Below are positions 7,690 to 17,009 of a stretch of DNA of 45,207 bases, one piece after another. Source of the DNA: PFJX01 sp038215555 (GTDB lineage: Bacteria > Pseudomonadota > Gammaproteobacteria > Burkholderiales > Thiobacillaceae); contig JBBQQT010000008.1 in the NCBI GenBank assembly GCA_038215555.1, positions 1 to 45,207 on the forward strand, in the 5' to 3' direction. The notes beneath the pieces are model-generated. The model did not search any database. It was not told where the DNA came from and worked only from the letters and a program-made list of their open reading frames with translations. Every line of letters starts with the position of its first letter. Position 1 is the first letter of the stretch. The translations under genes were made by a program, and so were the position numbers.

Positions 7690-8189
7690 GGCTTCCTCTT
7701 CATGACGAAGTGCAGGCCTTCGGTTTCGTTGTTTTCCAGCGAGATGTGCTCGTCCGTCGCTAGATCGAGCCTGAGCCCGACATAGTCGGCGCAGACCGGC
7801 AGTTCGCGGCCGCCGCGATCGACCAGCACGGCGAGTTTGATGGTGGCCGGGCGACCGTAATCGAACAGCAGATTCATCGCGGCGCGGATGGTACGGCCGG
7901 TGAACAGCACATCGTCTATCAGCAGAATATTGCGGTCCTCGACATCGAACGGCAGGTGCGACGGCTTGGTTTCCGGATGCAGGCCGATGCGCGAAAAATC
8001 GTCGCGGTAAAAGGCGATGTCGAGCACGCCGCGCGGCAGGTCGGGGCCAAGTCGTTCGGCCAGCGCATCCATGATCCAGACGCCGCCGGTATGAATGCCG
8101 ACCAGCGCGCATTCCGGAAGAATGTGCGGCTTGATCTGTTCAGCCAGAAGGTCAATGAGTTGCTCAGGTAGGGGTAGTTGCTTGGGCAT
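7686..8189 (-). CDS. pyrR: PyrR bifunctional regulator / uracil phosphoribosyltransferase
   Basis: A PRTase-fold protein with the PRPP-binding motif NILLIDDVLFTGRTIRAAMN and the N-terminal LIDLLAEQIKPHI helix followed by GIHTGG. In Gram-positive bacteria PyrR controls pyr transcription by binding RNA; in proteobacteria its role is less clear and it may mainly be an enzyme. The ATG at 8189 is chosen; an in-frame TTG at 8195 is closer to the AGG ribosome site. Either way the start lies inside the 3' end of ruvX, an overlap of at least 26 bases, which suggests translational coupling. Confidence 0.9.
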   Translation of the reverse strand: MPKQLPLPEQLIDLLAEQIKPHILPECALVGIHTGGVWIMDALAERLGPDLPRGVLDIAFYRDDFSRIGLHPETKPSHLPFDVEDRNILLIDDVLFTGRTIRAAMNLLFDYGRPATIKLAVLVDRGGRELPVCADYVGLRLDLATDEHISLENNETEGLHFVMKRKP

Positions 8190-8613
8190 GATCAAAAAAG
8201 TCCTGAAGTATTTGTTGTGCGGCTATTTGGTCGTTGAGGCCTTTGCGGGCGCTGCTTTTGCTGTTGTCACACTTGACGCCGGCTTCGCGCAAACGCAAAT
8301 CGGCATCGAAAGAAGTCAGCCGTTCATCGACCAATGCAACCGGCAGGCTGAAGCGGCCGTTAAGTTGATTGGAAAAACGGCGCGCACGACGAGTCAGGTC
8401 GTGCTCGCTGCCATCCATTGAAAATGGCAGACCGCAGACCAGTTGCACAGGTTGCCATTCTTGAATCAAGGCGGCGATACGGCCAAATCGAGCTTCGTTG
8501 CCTTCACCACTAAGGGTTTCCAGCGGATGCGCCAAGCGATTTTCCCAGTCGCCGACGGCAACGCCGATACGTTTCAAACCGAAGTCGAAAGCCAGTACGC
8601 TGCCGCGCCGCAT
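8164..8613 (-). CDS. ruvX: Holliday junction resolvase-like RuvX (YqgF)
   Basis: A 149-residue RNase H-fold protein, known in E. coli for pre-16S rRNA 5'-end processing. The first strand carries the family motif LAFDFGLKRIGVAVGD with the catalytic Asp, followed by VCGLPFSMDGSE, the VALVDERLTSFDA strand with the catalytic Glu, and a C-terminal LNDQIAAQQILQDF with the last Asp. The start is ATG 8613, five bases after the algH stop. The order algH-ruvX-pyrR-pyrB-pyrC' is common in beta- and gammaproteobacteria. Confidence 0.93.
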   Translation of the reverse strand: MRRGSVLAFDFGLKRIGVAVGDWENRLAHPLETLSGEGNEARFGRIAALIQEWQPVQLVCGLPFSMDGSEHDLTRRARRFSNQLNGRFSLPVALVDERLTSFDADLRLREAGVKCDNSKSSARKGLNDQIAAQQILQDFFDHAQATTPT

Positions 8614-8618
8614 AAAAG

Positions 8619-9179
8619 TTAAGCGTGCCCCGCTTCTTCCGACAACATGGCCAGATCGATGCCAAGCAGCTTCATCGCCGCCGGAATGCGGTCTTGCGCC
8701 GGCAGGCTGAAGATCACTTCCGGGTCGGCCGCCACGGTGAGCCAGGCATTTTGCTTGATCTCGTCTTCCAGTTGCCCCGGCCCCCAGCCGGCATAGCCCA
8801 AGGTGACCAGGATTTCTGCCGGGCCCTCCTGGCGCGCGGTGGCTTCCAGAATGTCCTTCGACGTGGTGAGCCCGACGCGGTCGTTGACCGAAAGCGTCGA
8901 CCCCCATTTTCCGACCGGCCGATGCAGCACAAAACCGCGCTCCACCTGCACCGGGCCGCCGTAATAGACCGGCTCGCCGCGCAGATGCGTGTCTTGCAGA
9001 TCGAGGCCGATCTGACTGAACAGCGCTTCCAGATTCAGTTCGATCGGCTTGTTGATCACCACGCCGAGCGCGCCCTGATCGCCGTGGTCGCAGATGTAGG
9101 TCAGCGTGCCGGAAAAATTCGGGTCCAGCATGCTGGGCATGGCAATCAGAAAATGGTCGGTAAAGTTAGCGTTATCCAT
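8619..9179 (-). CDS. algH: YqgE/AlgH family protein
   Basis: A 186-residue UPF0301 (YqgE/AlgH) protein of unclear biochemical role, first named from alginate regulation in Pseudomonas. The family strands FLIAMPSMLDPNFSGTLTYI, GALGVVINKP, YYGGPVQVERGFVLH and TLGYAGWGPGQLEDEI are all present. ATG 9179 is the start; the open frame runs far upstream, antisense to phrB, but that part has no family similarity. It is first in the pyr operon and divergent from phrB with only 54 bases between the starts. Confidence 0.95.
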   Translation of the reverse strand: MDNANFTDHFLIAMPSMLDPNFSGTLTYICDHGDQGALGVVINKPIELNLEALFSQIGLDLQDTHLRGEPVYYGGPVQVERGFVLHRPVGKWGSTLSVNDRVGLTTSKDILEATARQEGPAEILVTLGYAGWGPGQLEDEIKQNAWLTVAADPEVIFSLPAQDRIPAAMKLLGIDLAMLSEEAGHA

Positions 9180-9233
9180 GATGGGCGTACGGTGAGATTG
9201 GGGCGATTGTAACGCCGGCGTGCAGCCCCCAAT

Positions 9234-10667
9234 ATGTTCGACATGGATACCGCACTCATCTGGTTCAGGCGCGATTTGCGCATCAATGACAACGCCACGT
9301 TGTATACCGCGCTGAAAACCGCCCGCCGCGTTCACGCCGTGTTTGTCTTCGATACCGACATCCTCGCGGCCTTGCCTGACCAAGCCGATCGACGCGTCGA
9401 ATTCATCTGGCACAGCGTCGCCGCGCTGAAAGTGGAACTGGAAACGCACGGCGGCACGCTGCACGTTCTGCATGGCAGCGCGCGCAGCCTGATCCCGCAA
9501 TTCGCCGCCCAGATCGGCGCTGAAGCCGTCTATGCCGGACGCGACTACGAACCCTTTGCGAGCAGCCGGGATACGAAGGTGGAGGAGACATTGCGCGCTG
9601 CCGGACGGGTGTTGAATCTGGTTAAAGACCAGGTCATTTTCGAGCTTGACGAAGTGCTCACCGCCGCAGGCAAGCCGTACCACGTCTTCACACCTTACAA
9701 GCGCGCCTGGCTGGGCAAGCTGAACGATTTCTACCTGGCGACGTACCCGGTCTCGCTTTATCTGGATCGGCTGGCACCCGTCGCCGAAATCGTCTCGATG
9801 CCAACGCTGGCGGATCTCGGCTTGCTCCCGAGCAACCTTGCGCAACTCAGTATCACCCCCGGCGCGGCGGGGGCCGAAGCCCTGTTTGCCGAATTTCAGC
9901 AACGCATTGCGCAGTACAAGGACACGCGCAACTTCCCCGCCGTCAAAGGCCCGTCCTACTTGTCGGTACATCTGCGCTTCGGCACCATTTCGATCCGTGA
10001 ACTGGCCCGCTTCGCCTATCTGCATGGCGGCGCCGGTGCGGAAACCTGGCTCTCCGAACTAATCTGGCGCGACTTCTACCAGATGCTGCTGGCGCGCTAT
10101 CCAGAGACCGTCGCGCACGCATTCCAGAGCAAGTTCGATGCTCTGGTCTGGCCGAACCCGGCTGGCCACTACGAAGCCTGGTGCGCAGCCCGCACCGGCT
10201 ATCCCATCGTCGACGCAGCGATGCGCCAGATCAACCAGACCGGCTACATGCACAACCGCCTGCGCATGATCGTGGCTTCATTTCTGGTCAAGGACCTGCA
10301 TGTGGATTGGCGCTGGGGCGAACGTTACTTCGCGGCGAAACTGATCGACTACGATCTCGCCGCCAACATTGGCGGCTGGCAATGGAGCGCCGGCGTCGGC
10401 ACCGACGCGCAACCCTGGTTCCGCATCTTCAACCCGGTGACGCAATCGGAAAACTTCGATCCGCAGGGCAAATTCATTCGCCGCTATCTGCCGGAACTGG
10501 CGGCTGTACCGGATAAATTCATTCATGCACCCTGGAAACACCTCGGCGGCACGCCCGGCTACCCGCCGCCTATCGTCGATCACGCCCAGGCGCGGGCGAT
10601 CACGCTTGAACTGTTCAAACCGGCGGCAAATGGGTCAATCAGCCGCCCTGATCTTCTCTCTGCTTGA
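9234..10667 (+). CDS. phrB: Deoxyribodipyrimidine photolyase
   Basis: A class I CPD photolyase of 477 residues that repairs UV-induced cyclobutane pyrimidine dimers with blue light. The N-terminal antenna-binding domain starts ALIWFRRDLRINDN. The C-terminal FAD domain shows GPSYLSVHLRFGTISIREL, WRDFYQMLLARYP, MRQINQTGYMHNRLRMIVAS and the flavin-site segment DYDLAANIGGWQWSAGVGTD. Length is normal for the family. An ATG at 9243 (MDTALIWF) is an equally good start because neither has a strong ribosome site. Its 3' end overlaps the decayed kinase gene on the other strand by about 33 bases. Confidence 0.95.
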   Translation: MFDMDTALIWFRRDLRINDNATLYTALKTARRVHAVFVFDTDILAALPDQADRRVEFIWHSVAALKVELETHGGTLHVLHGSARSLIPQFAAQIGAEAVYAGRDYEPFASSRDTKVEETLRAAGRVLNLVKDQVIFELDEVLTAAGKPYHVFTPYKRAWLGKLNDFYLATYPVSLYLDRLAPVAEIVSMPTLADLGLLPSNLAQLSITPGAAGAEALFAEFQQRIAQYKDTRNFPAVKGPSYLSVHLRFGTISIRELARFAYLHGGAGAETWLSELIWRDFYQMLLARYPETVAHAFQSKFDALVWPNPAGHYEAWCAARTGYPIVDAAMRQINQTGYMHNRLRMIVASFLVKDLHVDWRWGERYFAAKLIDYDLAANIGGWQWSAGVGTDAQPWFRIFNPVTQSENFDPQGKFIRRYLPELAAVPDKFIHAPWKHLGGTPGYPPPIVDHAQARAITLELFKPAANGSISRPDLLSA

Positions 10668-11896
10668 GCGGAGCAACTGGGTCACCAGCGCGTGCAGTCT
10701 GGCCGGGCGAACCGGCTTGTGCAGTATCGGGTAAGCACTTGCTTTCAGCGCGCGCTGGCCCGCCTCGCCTACGTCGCCGGTCATGACAATGGTGAAGCCG
10801 CAAGCGCAGACCTTTTGCATCCGCTTCATTTTGAAACTCGGCTTGTAATCCTTCGAGCAGGCTCTTCACTGACACGCTGGATATCTCGGGCACAACCGCA
10901 CCCGCATCCAGTTTGGAGATATCCAGAATGCCGCAGAACAGCGATTCCATGGCGGCGACCGCTGTCTCTACCTTGCCCAGGGTGACCGCCGCTTCGCGTC
11001 CCGCCACCTGGGGTTTCATGGACGCCACATAAAGGGAAATGGATGGGCTGGCGCAGATCATGGCCCGCCGCCAGGAACCTGGATTTGGCCTGGTTGGCGT
11101 GTTCTGCAGCTCCCTTTTGCCTGGCCAGTTCGGCGGTCGAGGCATCGATGCGGCCCTGCATCTCTTCCTCGTAAGACTGCAGCGCCTCACTCATCTGGTT
11201 GATGCCGAGCTGCAGTTCGCGCAATTCGCTCTTCGCGGTAGGCGGCAGATGGACGCGGAAATTGCCGTCTGCGATGCCGCGCACCGCCGAGATGTTCTCC
11301 ATCAGCGGTCGAATGCCGGTCAGGGCCAGACCGCGCACCAGCATGACCGTGAACAGCATGCCCAAGGCGACGAGCCCCAATGTGGTCGCAAGCTGGTGGC
11401 GGGCAAGGGTCGCGTTGCCGGCGCGGCTGATGGCCACTTGCACCCAGGCGATACGCCGAGGCGAGACGTCTGGCGTGGCGGCCGCCGGCGTTTGAAAAAA
11501 GGGATCCTCCAGCAGGAGCACGCTGAACTCCACCGGCACGGTGAAGAAGAGCATCGCGCCCACATCCAGGCTGCCCGCCGCCAACGGCGCGTGCAACGCC
11601 GCCGGCTTGCGCCCGGCCTCGGCGATAAGTTCGCCATCTGGCTGATAGACGCCGACATGGATGACGTCGCGCTCTCGTGAAGCGGCACCGAGCAGCGACT
11701 GCAGCGGTGCATGATTGCCGCTGACGATTGCGTATTCAGCGCCTTGCGCGACATGTCGGGCCAGCGCATCACCACGCTCGCGCGAAGCGGTATCCAGATC
11801 GTCGATACGGCTCAAACCCAGATAACCGGTCAGCAGCGCAGCCACCAGCAAGGCCGGCAGCAGGCCGAGCAGATAGGCGCGGCTGCGGATTTTCAT
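10635..11896 (-). pseudogene. Hybrid sensor histidine kinase, broken
   Basis: The gene starts with a membrane segment (LLGLLPALLVAALLTGYLGL), a periplasmic region, a second membrane segment (LGLVALGMLFTVMLV), a HAMP-like region and a phosphoacceptor box ending HDLRQPIH. A frameshift at about 11036-11043 moves the frame to LYVASMKPQVAGREAAVTLG and ILDISKLDAGAV. Near 10828 the sequence jumps from ADAKGLRLR directly to FTIVMTGDVGEAGQRAL and ILHKPVRPARLHALVTQLL, the end of a receiver domain. The HATPase domain and the receiver phosphoacceptor Asp are therefore deleted and the kinase cannot work. Its ATG overlaps the stop of the upstream binding-protein gene (ATGA), so it was once part of that operon. 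Confidence 0.8.
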
Positions 11897-12874
11897 CGCT
11901 TGCGCTCCGTATCCAGACGGGTGTTGAGCGACTCGACCGATGGCAACGACAGTTCCGAGGTGCGCGCCACATTGCGGTTGATATCCACCTTGTAAAGCTG
12001 GGGAATCGCGTCATCACCTTGTCTGCCCCCTTCTCGGCCAGCATTTCCCGTATCCACTTCCCCGCTTCGCCGCCCAACTGCGCCGGGGTTGCGTAAAGCC
12101 CCAGCGTGGCACCTGCCTGCACCAGACTGGCTGCATAGGCGACGATGGGCAGGCGCAACTGGTAAGACAGCAGAAACAGCGCGCGCAGGGTCTCGCCGTT
12201 GACCACCTGAGGATCGGGCAGCAGCAACAACACATCCACGTCACGCGCCAGTTCGTTCAAGCCGGCAAATAAGCGCTCCTGATTGTCGATGGCACGAATA
12301 TGCAGCTCCAGGCCGCTTTCACGTCCGGCTATTCTCAACGCATCCGTTTGGCTGTCCATTGCCGGCCCGACCAGAATGCCAACCCGTCTGGCATCTGGCA
12401 GGGCGAGACGAATCAATTGCGACTGGCGGGCGTAAGGCTGATCGAGGAACAGCGTGGAAACAGCGCGGCGCCGGCTGGCTTGCGGGCGCTCGGCGATCAA
12501 TTTTTCCTACGTCAGGCTTGGCACCAACAGCGCAAACAAGGGCGCGGAACCCGGTGCGTCGAGGGCGTATTTCAGCGCGAGCACTCCCAAAGTGACGATC
12601 AGTGTGTCCGGAGCGCCCGCCAGGTTTGGTCGCTCATCGACATACTGCCAACGGACGCCCCCCGTGCGCCCTGCAGAGTCAACTCCCGTTGCAACGCCCG
12701 CGCGGCTTCCTGATAAATACCCGCCGGCTCGGACATCAGCGGGGTGATGCTTTGCGCGGCATGAACCGGCAAACCGACGATGACCGCCAACCACACGATG
12801 ACCCTGCCGCCACGCTGCTTCAGACTTGTCAGAAAGGCTGCTAGCAGCCTGTCTGTCAGGGTGGACGGATACAC
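11893..12874 (-). pseudogene. ABC-type substrate-binding protein (PF04392-like), broken
   Basis: Fragments in successive frames give a secretion signal (VIVWLAVIVGLPVHAAQS), TLIVTLGVLALKYALD, LFALLVPSLT, then STLFLDQPYARQSQLIRLAL, VGILVGPAMDSQTDAL and VDVLLLLPDPQVVNGETL. This is the order of the ABC_sub_bind family. Lesions: a frameshift between about 12602 and 12640, a TAG at 12509-12507 where Tyr is expected (LVPSLT-stop-EKLIAERP), and a missing base in the G run at 12000-12003. The likely start is GTG 12874. No permease or ATPase genes are present, so the protein probably served the adjacent sensor kinase. Function is lost unless the lesions are sequence errors. Confidence 0.75.
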
Positions 12875-12881
12875 GCGGAGC

Positions 12882-14933
12882 CTAGTCGAACTGTACCGAC
12901 GCGCGCACGAAGTAGCGCGTGTCGAAGCGGTTGTCGGCGCGGAATTCAGCATAGGCTTCATTGCCGATGTTCTGCGCGATGAGTTCGACCAGAACCTCCT
13001 GGCGCGGCCAGCGCAAGCGCTTGGCCAGGCGCAGGTTGACCCGGTCGTAGGCCGGCAAGGGCGGTTTGCCAAGGGCAACTTCGCCGCCACCTTGCCAGCG
13101 CATTGCATCAATGTGGTAATAGCCCAGGCTCAACTGCACATCATTTTCAAAGGTGTGGACCAACCACAGGCTGAGCGTCAGGGGCGGCGTGCGAGCGGCT
13201 TCCGAAGCCCGGCCGCTGCCGACCGGATCGAAACGGTCCTCGGCATCGGCCAGAGAAAACTGCAGGCTTGCCTGGTTGCGCGGGCTGGGACGGTATTGCA
13301 GTTGCCCTTCCAGGCCGGTGATATTGACTCCCGGCCCGTTGCCGAGGATCAACACGCCATTCGGAAAGGGTTCGGGGGCCAAGCCCGGCGACGCGATGAT
13401 TTCCTTGCGAATTTCTTCGCGGAACAGCTTCAAGTCCAGGCTCAGGCTGCGGTCGAACCAGTTGCCCAGCCAACCCAGTTCCCAAGACAGCATCTGCTCG
13501 GGTTCGAAGTTGCCGGGCGAGTAGCCGACCAGATTGATCGGGTCGCCATTGCTGAACTGCAGTCCCATTTCCATGTTGTTGCTGAACAGGCCAGTGTCGC
13601 GCACGGCACGCGTGATGCTGGCGCGCAGGATTTGGTTGGGGCGCAATGCATGGTTAAGCGCCAGGCGATAGGACCACGCCGGGTCGAGCGTATCGCTTTG
13701 CTCCAGCATGCCGCTTGCGCTCAGCAGCCAGCCCTCTGCCAGGCGATATTGCAAGTCGGCAAAGGCACGCGTGCCCAGATTGCGGACGAAATCCGTGCGG
13801 CCAAACTGCACCAGACTTTGCGAGCGGCTCAGGCGCAGGCCGGCGCCGGCGACCCATTGCATACGTTCGTCGCTGGCGTCGTTGAGCTGCCACTCCAGTT
13901 CATAACGCTCGTCCGTGTAGTCAAACAGCCCGGAGCCAATCACCTCATCCACGTGTCCCGGGAACAGGATGGGGATGGCCGCCGGTGGCATGCTCAGGAG
14001 ACTAGACAGCAGGCCCAGCGTGGCATCGTCCTGCTCTCGACGGCGCTGATGATAGAACGCTACCGAGGTGTCGCGCCCGGCGTCGAGGACGCGGTTCCAA
14101 CGTACCCGTTGGCGATTGCTGGCCACTGCGTTGCTGCCCAGATTCTCGCCGCTCGGATTGAACAAGAGATCGTCTCCACCCCTGCCGATCGGTCCGTTGC
14201 GGGTGCCGAGCTGGATTTCCAGGGAATCGGTATCGCTCAGGTCATGCCAGGCGCGCAGGTTCAGTGTGCGCAGCAGTTGCTCGTCATTGCGGCCGGGAAA
14301 GTTGTCCGACTGGCCATATCCCAGGCTGAGCCGATAGTCGAAGCCACCGCGGTTGCCGACATGCCGCAACGAGCCCTGGCGAGTTGCGTTCGAGCCCAAT
14401 GTGGCCTGGGGCGAACCAGCCTGGGTCGGCATAACGCGGCCGGGTGATGATGTTGATGGCGGCGATGATGGCATTGGAACCGTACGTCGGCGAATTCGAC
14501 CCGCGCACCACCTCGATGCGATCCACATCGGCCAGCGCCACCCCCAGGTCATGCCAATCCAGACTGAACAAGCTGTCGTACACCGATTGACCGTCGACCA
14601 GCACCTCCATGCGCCGCGGCAAGGCATCGGCCTGGCCATGGTAGGTCACCCGGTCGTATTGTTTACCGTGCTCAACCCGACCTGAAAACCGGGTGCCAGG
14701 CGCAACAAATCGGCGATCTGCGTGAACCCCGAGGCCTCGATCATTTCACGGTCGATCACGCTGACCGCCGCCGGTGCTTCCGACAAAGGCCGCGCCAGAC
14801 GCGAGGCGGAGATCACGATCGGCTGGGGGGCGAAGAAATCCACTTCGCTGGGCAATGCCGTGTCGGCCTGGCTGGACGTCGACAAGAGGCTACAGCACAG
14901 GACAAGGCTCAAGCACGGCAGTCGTTGATTCAT
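12882..14933 (-). pseudogene. TonB-dependent receptor, two frameshifts
   Basis: The N-terminus has a signal peptide (MNQRLPCLSLVLCCSLLSTS, ATG 14933 with AAGGA upstream) and the plug domain: QPIVISASRLARPLSEAPAA, FTQIADLLRLAPGFQVG, then after a frameshift at about 14660 VTYHGQADALPRRMEVLVDG and IEVVRGSNSPTYGSNAI. After a second frameshift at about 14425 the long beta-barrel frame continues to the C-terminal aromatic signature ending FVRASVQFD. The barrel is otherwise open for more than 500 codons, so decay is recent. It is the first gene of the broken receptor / binding-protein / kinase set and is divergent from soxY. The ligand is unknown. Confidence 0.8.
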
Positions 14934-15136
14934 GGTTGTCCTTAGAAATGGGTAATGCGGCATGCGTTGTTGGGCCAAACCACATGGACACGCGACCTGA
15001 ACTTGAACCCAAGCGGATTAACGAAAAACACAATCCTGGCGAAGTATCGCCGCTTCATCCATATGGCCTAGGCCGTATGTTGCTTTGGCCTCATGCCTCC
15101 AGCCGATGTGGAAAATCGGAACGAAACGTAAAGTGA

Positions 15137-15159
15137 ATCAACGGTAGGCAACCGTTGAT
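15137..15159 (+). promoter_or_regulatory. Inverted repeat ahead of soxY
   Basis: ATCAACGGT (15137-15145) and ACCGTTGAT (15151-15159) form a perfect 9-bp inverted repeat with a 5-base spacer, about 12 bases before the AGGAGG ribosome site of soxY. It could be an operator or an mRNA hairpin influencing translation. Confidence 0.5.
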
Positions 15160-15183
15160 CAACAACCCAGAGGAGGCAATACC

Positions 15184-15693
15184 ATGGACAGCACACGCAG
15201 AAAATTGATGCTTGGCGCGAGCGCCAGCAGCGCAATTGCACTGGCGATAGCCGCGGGCCTGATGAAACCCGGATCGGCCCATGCAATCGAATTGAAAGCG
15301 AATGATTTTGGCGTCAATGACTTCGACGCGGTCATGAACGAGATAGGCGGCCTGAAAGCCCAGAGCAGCGCCGGGATTGACATCGCAATACCGGATATTG
15401 CCGAACAAGGAGCGATCGTCCCGATCGAAGTTTATTCACATATACCGGGTAGCGAGTCGATCGCCATCCTGGTCGAGAACAATGCCATTCCGGTGGTGGC
15501 CAAGTTCGAATTCAAGAATGGCGCTATCGCCCGCATCGCAACCCGCATCAAGATGGCCGAGTCTTCCCCGGTGCATGTGGTGATCAGGGCGGGCGGGCAA
15601 TACTTCCATGCTTCGAAGTCTGTCAAAACGGTCATCGGCGGCTGTGGCGACGAGAGCTTCACATCAGGTATGAAATCCCAGAGCAACAAATAG
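15184..15693 (+). CDS. soxY: Thiosulfate oxidation carrier protein SoxY, with C-terminal tail
   Basis: SoxY with SoxZ carries sulfur intermediates on a cysteine during periplasmic thiosulfate oxidation. The 169-residue protein starts with a twin-arginine-type signal (STRRKLMLGASASS), as expected for export of SoxYZ. The carrier motif is present as GGCGD with Cys154. Canonical SoxY ends at GGCGG; here a further 13 residues follow (ESFTSGMKSQSNK after GGCGD), which is unusual for a swinging-arm terminus. AGAGGAGG lies eight bases before the ATG. No soxXA, soxB or soxCD genes are in the window, so this pair stands alone between a decayed receptor-kinase set and a response regulator. Confidence 0.88.
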   Translation: MDSTRRKLMLGASASSAIALAIAAGLMKPGSAHAIELKANDFGVNDFDAVMNEIGGLKAQSSAGIDIAIPDIAEQGAIVPIEVYSHIPGSESIAILVENNAIPVVAKFEFKNGAIARIATRIKMAESSPVHVVIRAGGQYFHASKSVKTVIGGCGDESFTSGMKSQSNK

Positions 15694-15702
15694 GAGACTG
15701 AC

Positions 15703-16014
15703 ATGGCTGAAGCAATGAAAATCAGAGCCGACTTGATCGGAAATGTGGCCAAAGTGAAGTGCCTGATCAACCACCCGATGGAAACCGGCCTGCGTAAAGA
15801 CAAGGCCGGGCAAGCCGTTCCGGCCCATTACATTACCCAGATCAGCGCCACTCTGAATGGCGTGCAGGTGATGGATGGACAGGTGGGCAGTGGTATTTCC
15901 AGGAACCCCTTCCTGGTGTTCTGGATTGAGAGAAGCAAACCCGGCGACAAGATCATGGTGAGCTGGGTCGACAACACCGGTGACAAGAACTCAGCCGAGA
16001 CAACGATCGGCTGA
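15703..16014 (+). CDS. soxZ: Thiosulfate oxidation carrier protein SoxZ
   Basis: A 103-residue SoxZ, the partner of SoxY. It has the family strands KIRADLIGNVAKVKCLINHP, METGLRKDKAGQAVPAHYIT, NPFLVFWIERSKPGDKIMVS and the C-terminal WVDNTGDKNSAETTIG. There is no signal peptide, which agrees with export as a complex with Tat-exported SoxY. It starts nine bases after soxY with an AGGAG ribosome site, so the two are co-transcribed. Confidence 0.93.
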   Translation: MAEAMKIRADLIGNVAKVKCLINHPMETGLRKDKAGQAVPAHYITQISATLNGVQVMDGQVGSGISRNPFLVFWIERSKPGDKIMVSWVDNTGDKNSAETTIG

Positions 16015-16053
16015 AGCTGGGTTTTTCGTTGCTTGGTTGGGCTTGCGGTAGAT

Positions 16054-16086
16054 CGCGCGGCATGCGTAAACCACGCACGCCGCGCG
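16054..16086. terminator. Strong hairpin between convergent soxZ and regulator gene
   Basis: CGCGCGGCATGCGT (16054-16067) pairs with ACGCACGCCGCGCG (16073-16086), with only one G-U wobble in 14 pairs and a 5-base loop. It lies between two genes that face each other. No T tract follows on either strand, so it may slow or insulate rather than terminate on its own. Confidence 0.5.
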
Positions 16087-16099
16087 GGGCCGAAGCAAG

Positions 16100-16756
16100 T
16101 CAGTCAAATACGCCGAGCCGGCGCGTTGCATTCGCCGCTTCGGTTCGATTGCCGACATTCAGGGCGCGAAAGATCGCGGCGATATGCACTTTGATGGTGC
16201 CCGCGCCCAGGTCCAGTTCGCGACAGATCTGCTTGTTCGTCATGCCTGCCGCGAGCAGACGCAACACGTCGCGTTGCCGCATGGTCAATTTGATCGGTTC
16301 ATCATGCCCGTGATGCTCCGCCGGCTCCATCATGACAAGTTGCGCCGGCAGATAAACGCCACCCGACAGCACCAGCCGAACTGCGGATTGCATCACCGCC
16401 ACGCTGGCGGACTTCGGGATGAAACCCAGGGCGCCCGCGGCGATGGCGGCATGTACGCTTTCACGGGTTTCACTGGCGGAGAGCACGATCACCGGCAACT
16501 GGGGAAAGGCCTCTACGGCCTGTCTTATTCCGGCCGGTCCATTCATGCCCGGCATATTGAGGTCCAGCAACATCAGATCGGCATCGGGATGAAGGTTGGC
16601 GAGTTGCAGCGCCTGCGCCAGGTTGTCCGCCTCCAGCACCAGCGCCCCGGCTTCCAACTGTTTGAACAGCAAGGCAAAACCGCCCCGGAACAGGGCGTGG
16701 TCGTCCGCCAGGATGATCTTCAATACCGGTAATGAAGCGGTGTTGTTCGTGATCAT
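16100..16756 (-). CDS. LuxR/NarL-type response regulator
   Basis: A 218-residue two-domain response regulator. The receiver has the acidic pair ADDH (Asp18/19), the phosphoacceptor Asp65 in LMLLDLNMPGMNG and the conserved Lys in GFIPKSAS. The C-terminal LuxR helix-turn-helix reads LTMRQRDVLRLLAAGMTNKQ, ICRELDLGAGTIKVHIAAIF. The ATG at 16756 leaves a short natural leader before the first strand; further ATGs upstream would add an unlikely tail. It is intact while the nearby hybrid kinase is broken, and soxYZ lies between them. It was probably the output partner of that kinase; its targets may include soxYZ, which is inference. Confidence 0.88.
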   Translation of the reverse strand: MITNNTASLPVLKIILADDHALFRGGFALLFKQLEAGALVLEADNLAQALQLANLHPDADLMLLDLNMPGMNGPAGIRQAVEAFPQLPVIVLSASETRESVHAAIAAGALGFIPKSASVAVMQSAVRLVLSGGVYLPAQLVMMEPAEHHGHDEPIKLTMRQRDVLRLLAAGMTNKQICRELDLGAGTIKVHIAAIFRALNVGNRTEAANATRRLGVFD

Positions 16757-17009
16757 GGTGATGGGAAAAATGGGGCGCGTGGCAAATTGGAGCCGAAATA
16801 TACATTGGCTTGCAGGCTTGAATTGCGTCAGCACGCCAAAACACACCATAGCGGCCATTTCAGGATGACTGCAATCCCTTGCGCACCGGCTATTCCATCA
16901 TCATCACACGCAGACACGGGCAGACACGCTTGACTTGCTTCGCAGCGCCGGAGGGTAATGCGGCAACAGAGAAACCCGTACGCATGCTTCTCCGTTGTTG
17001 GCGCCAGCC

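Noticed and set aside
9180..10025. Extended N-terminus of AlgH into phrB
   Set aside because: The added part is antisense to phrB and does not resemble AlgH; ATG 9179 gives the normal family length.
12780..14447. Long plus-strand open frame (555 codons) opposite the TonB receptor
   Set aside because: It is the antisense shadow of the receptor barrel, is rich in Gln, Arg and Ala as such shadows are in high-GC DNA, and has no ribosome site or domain.
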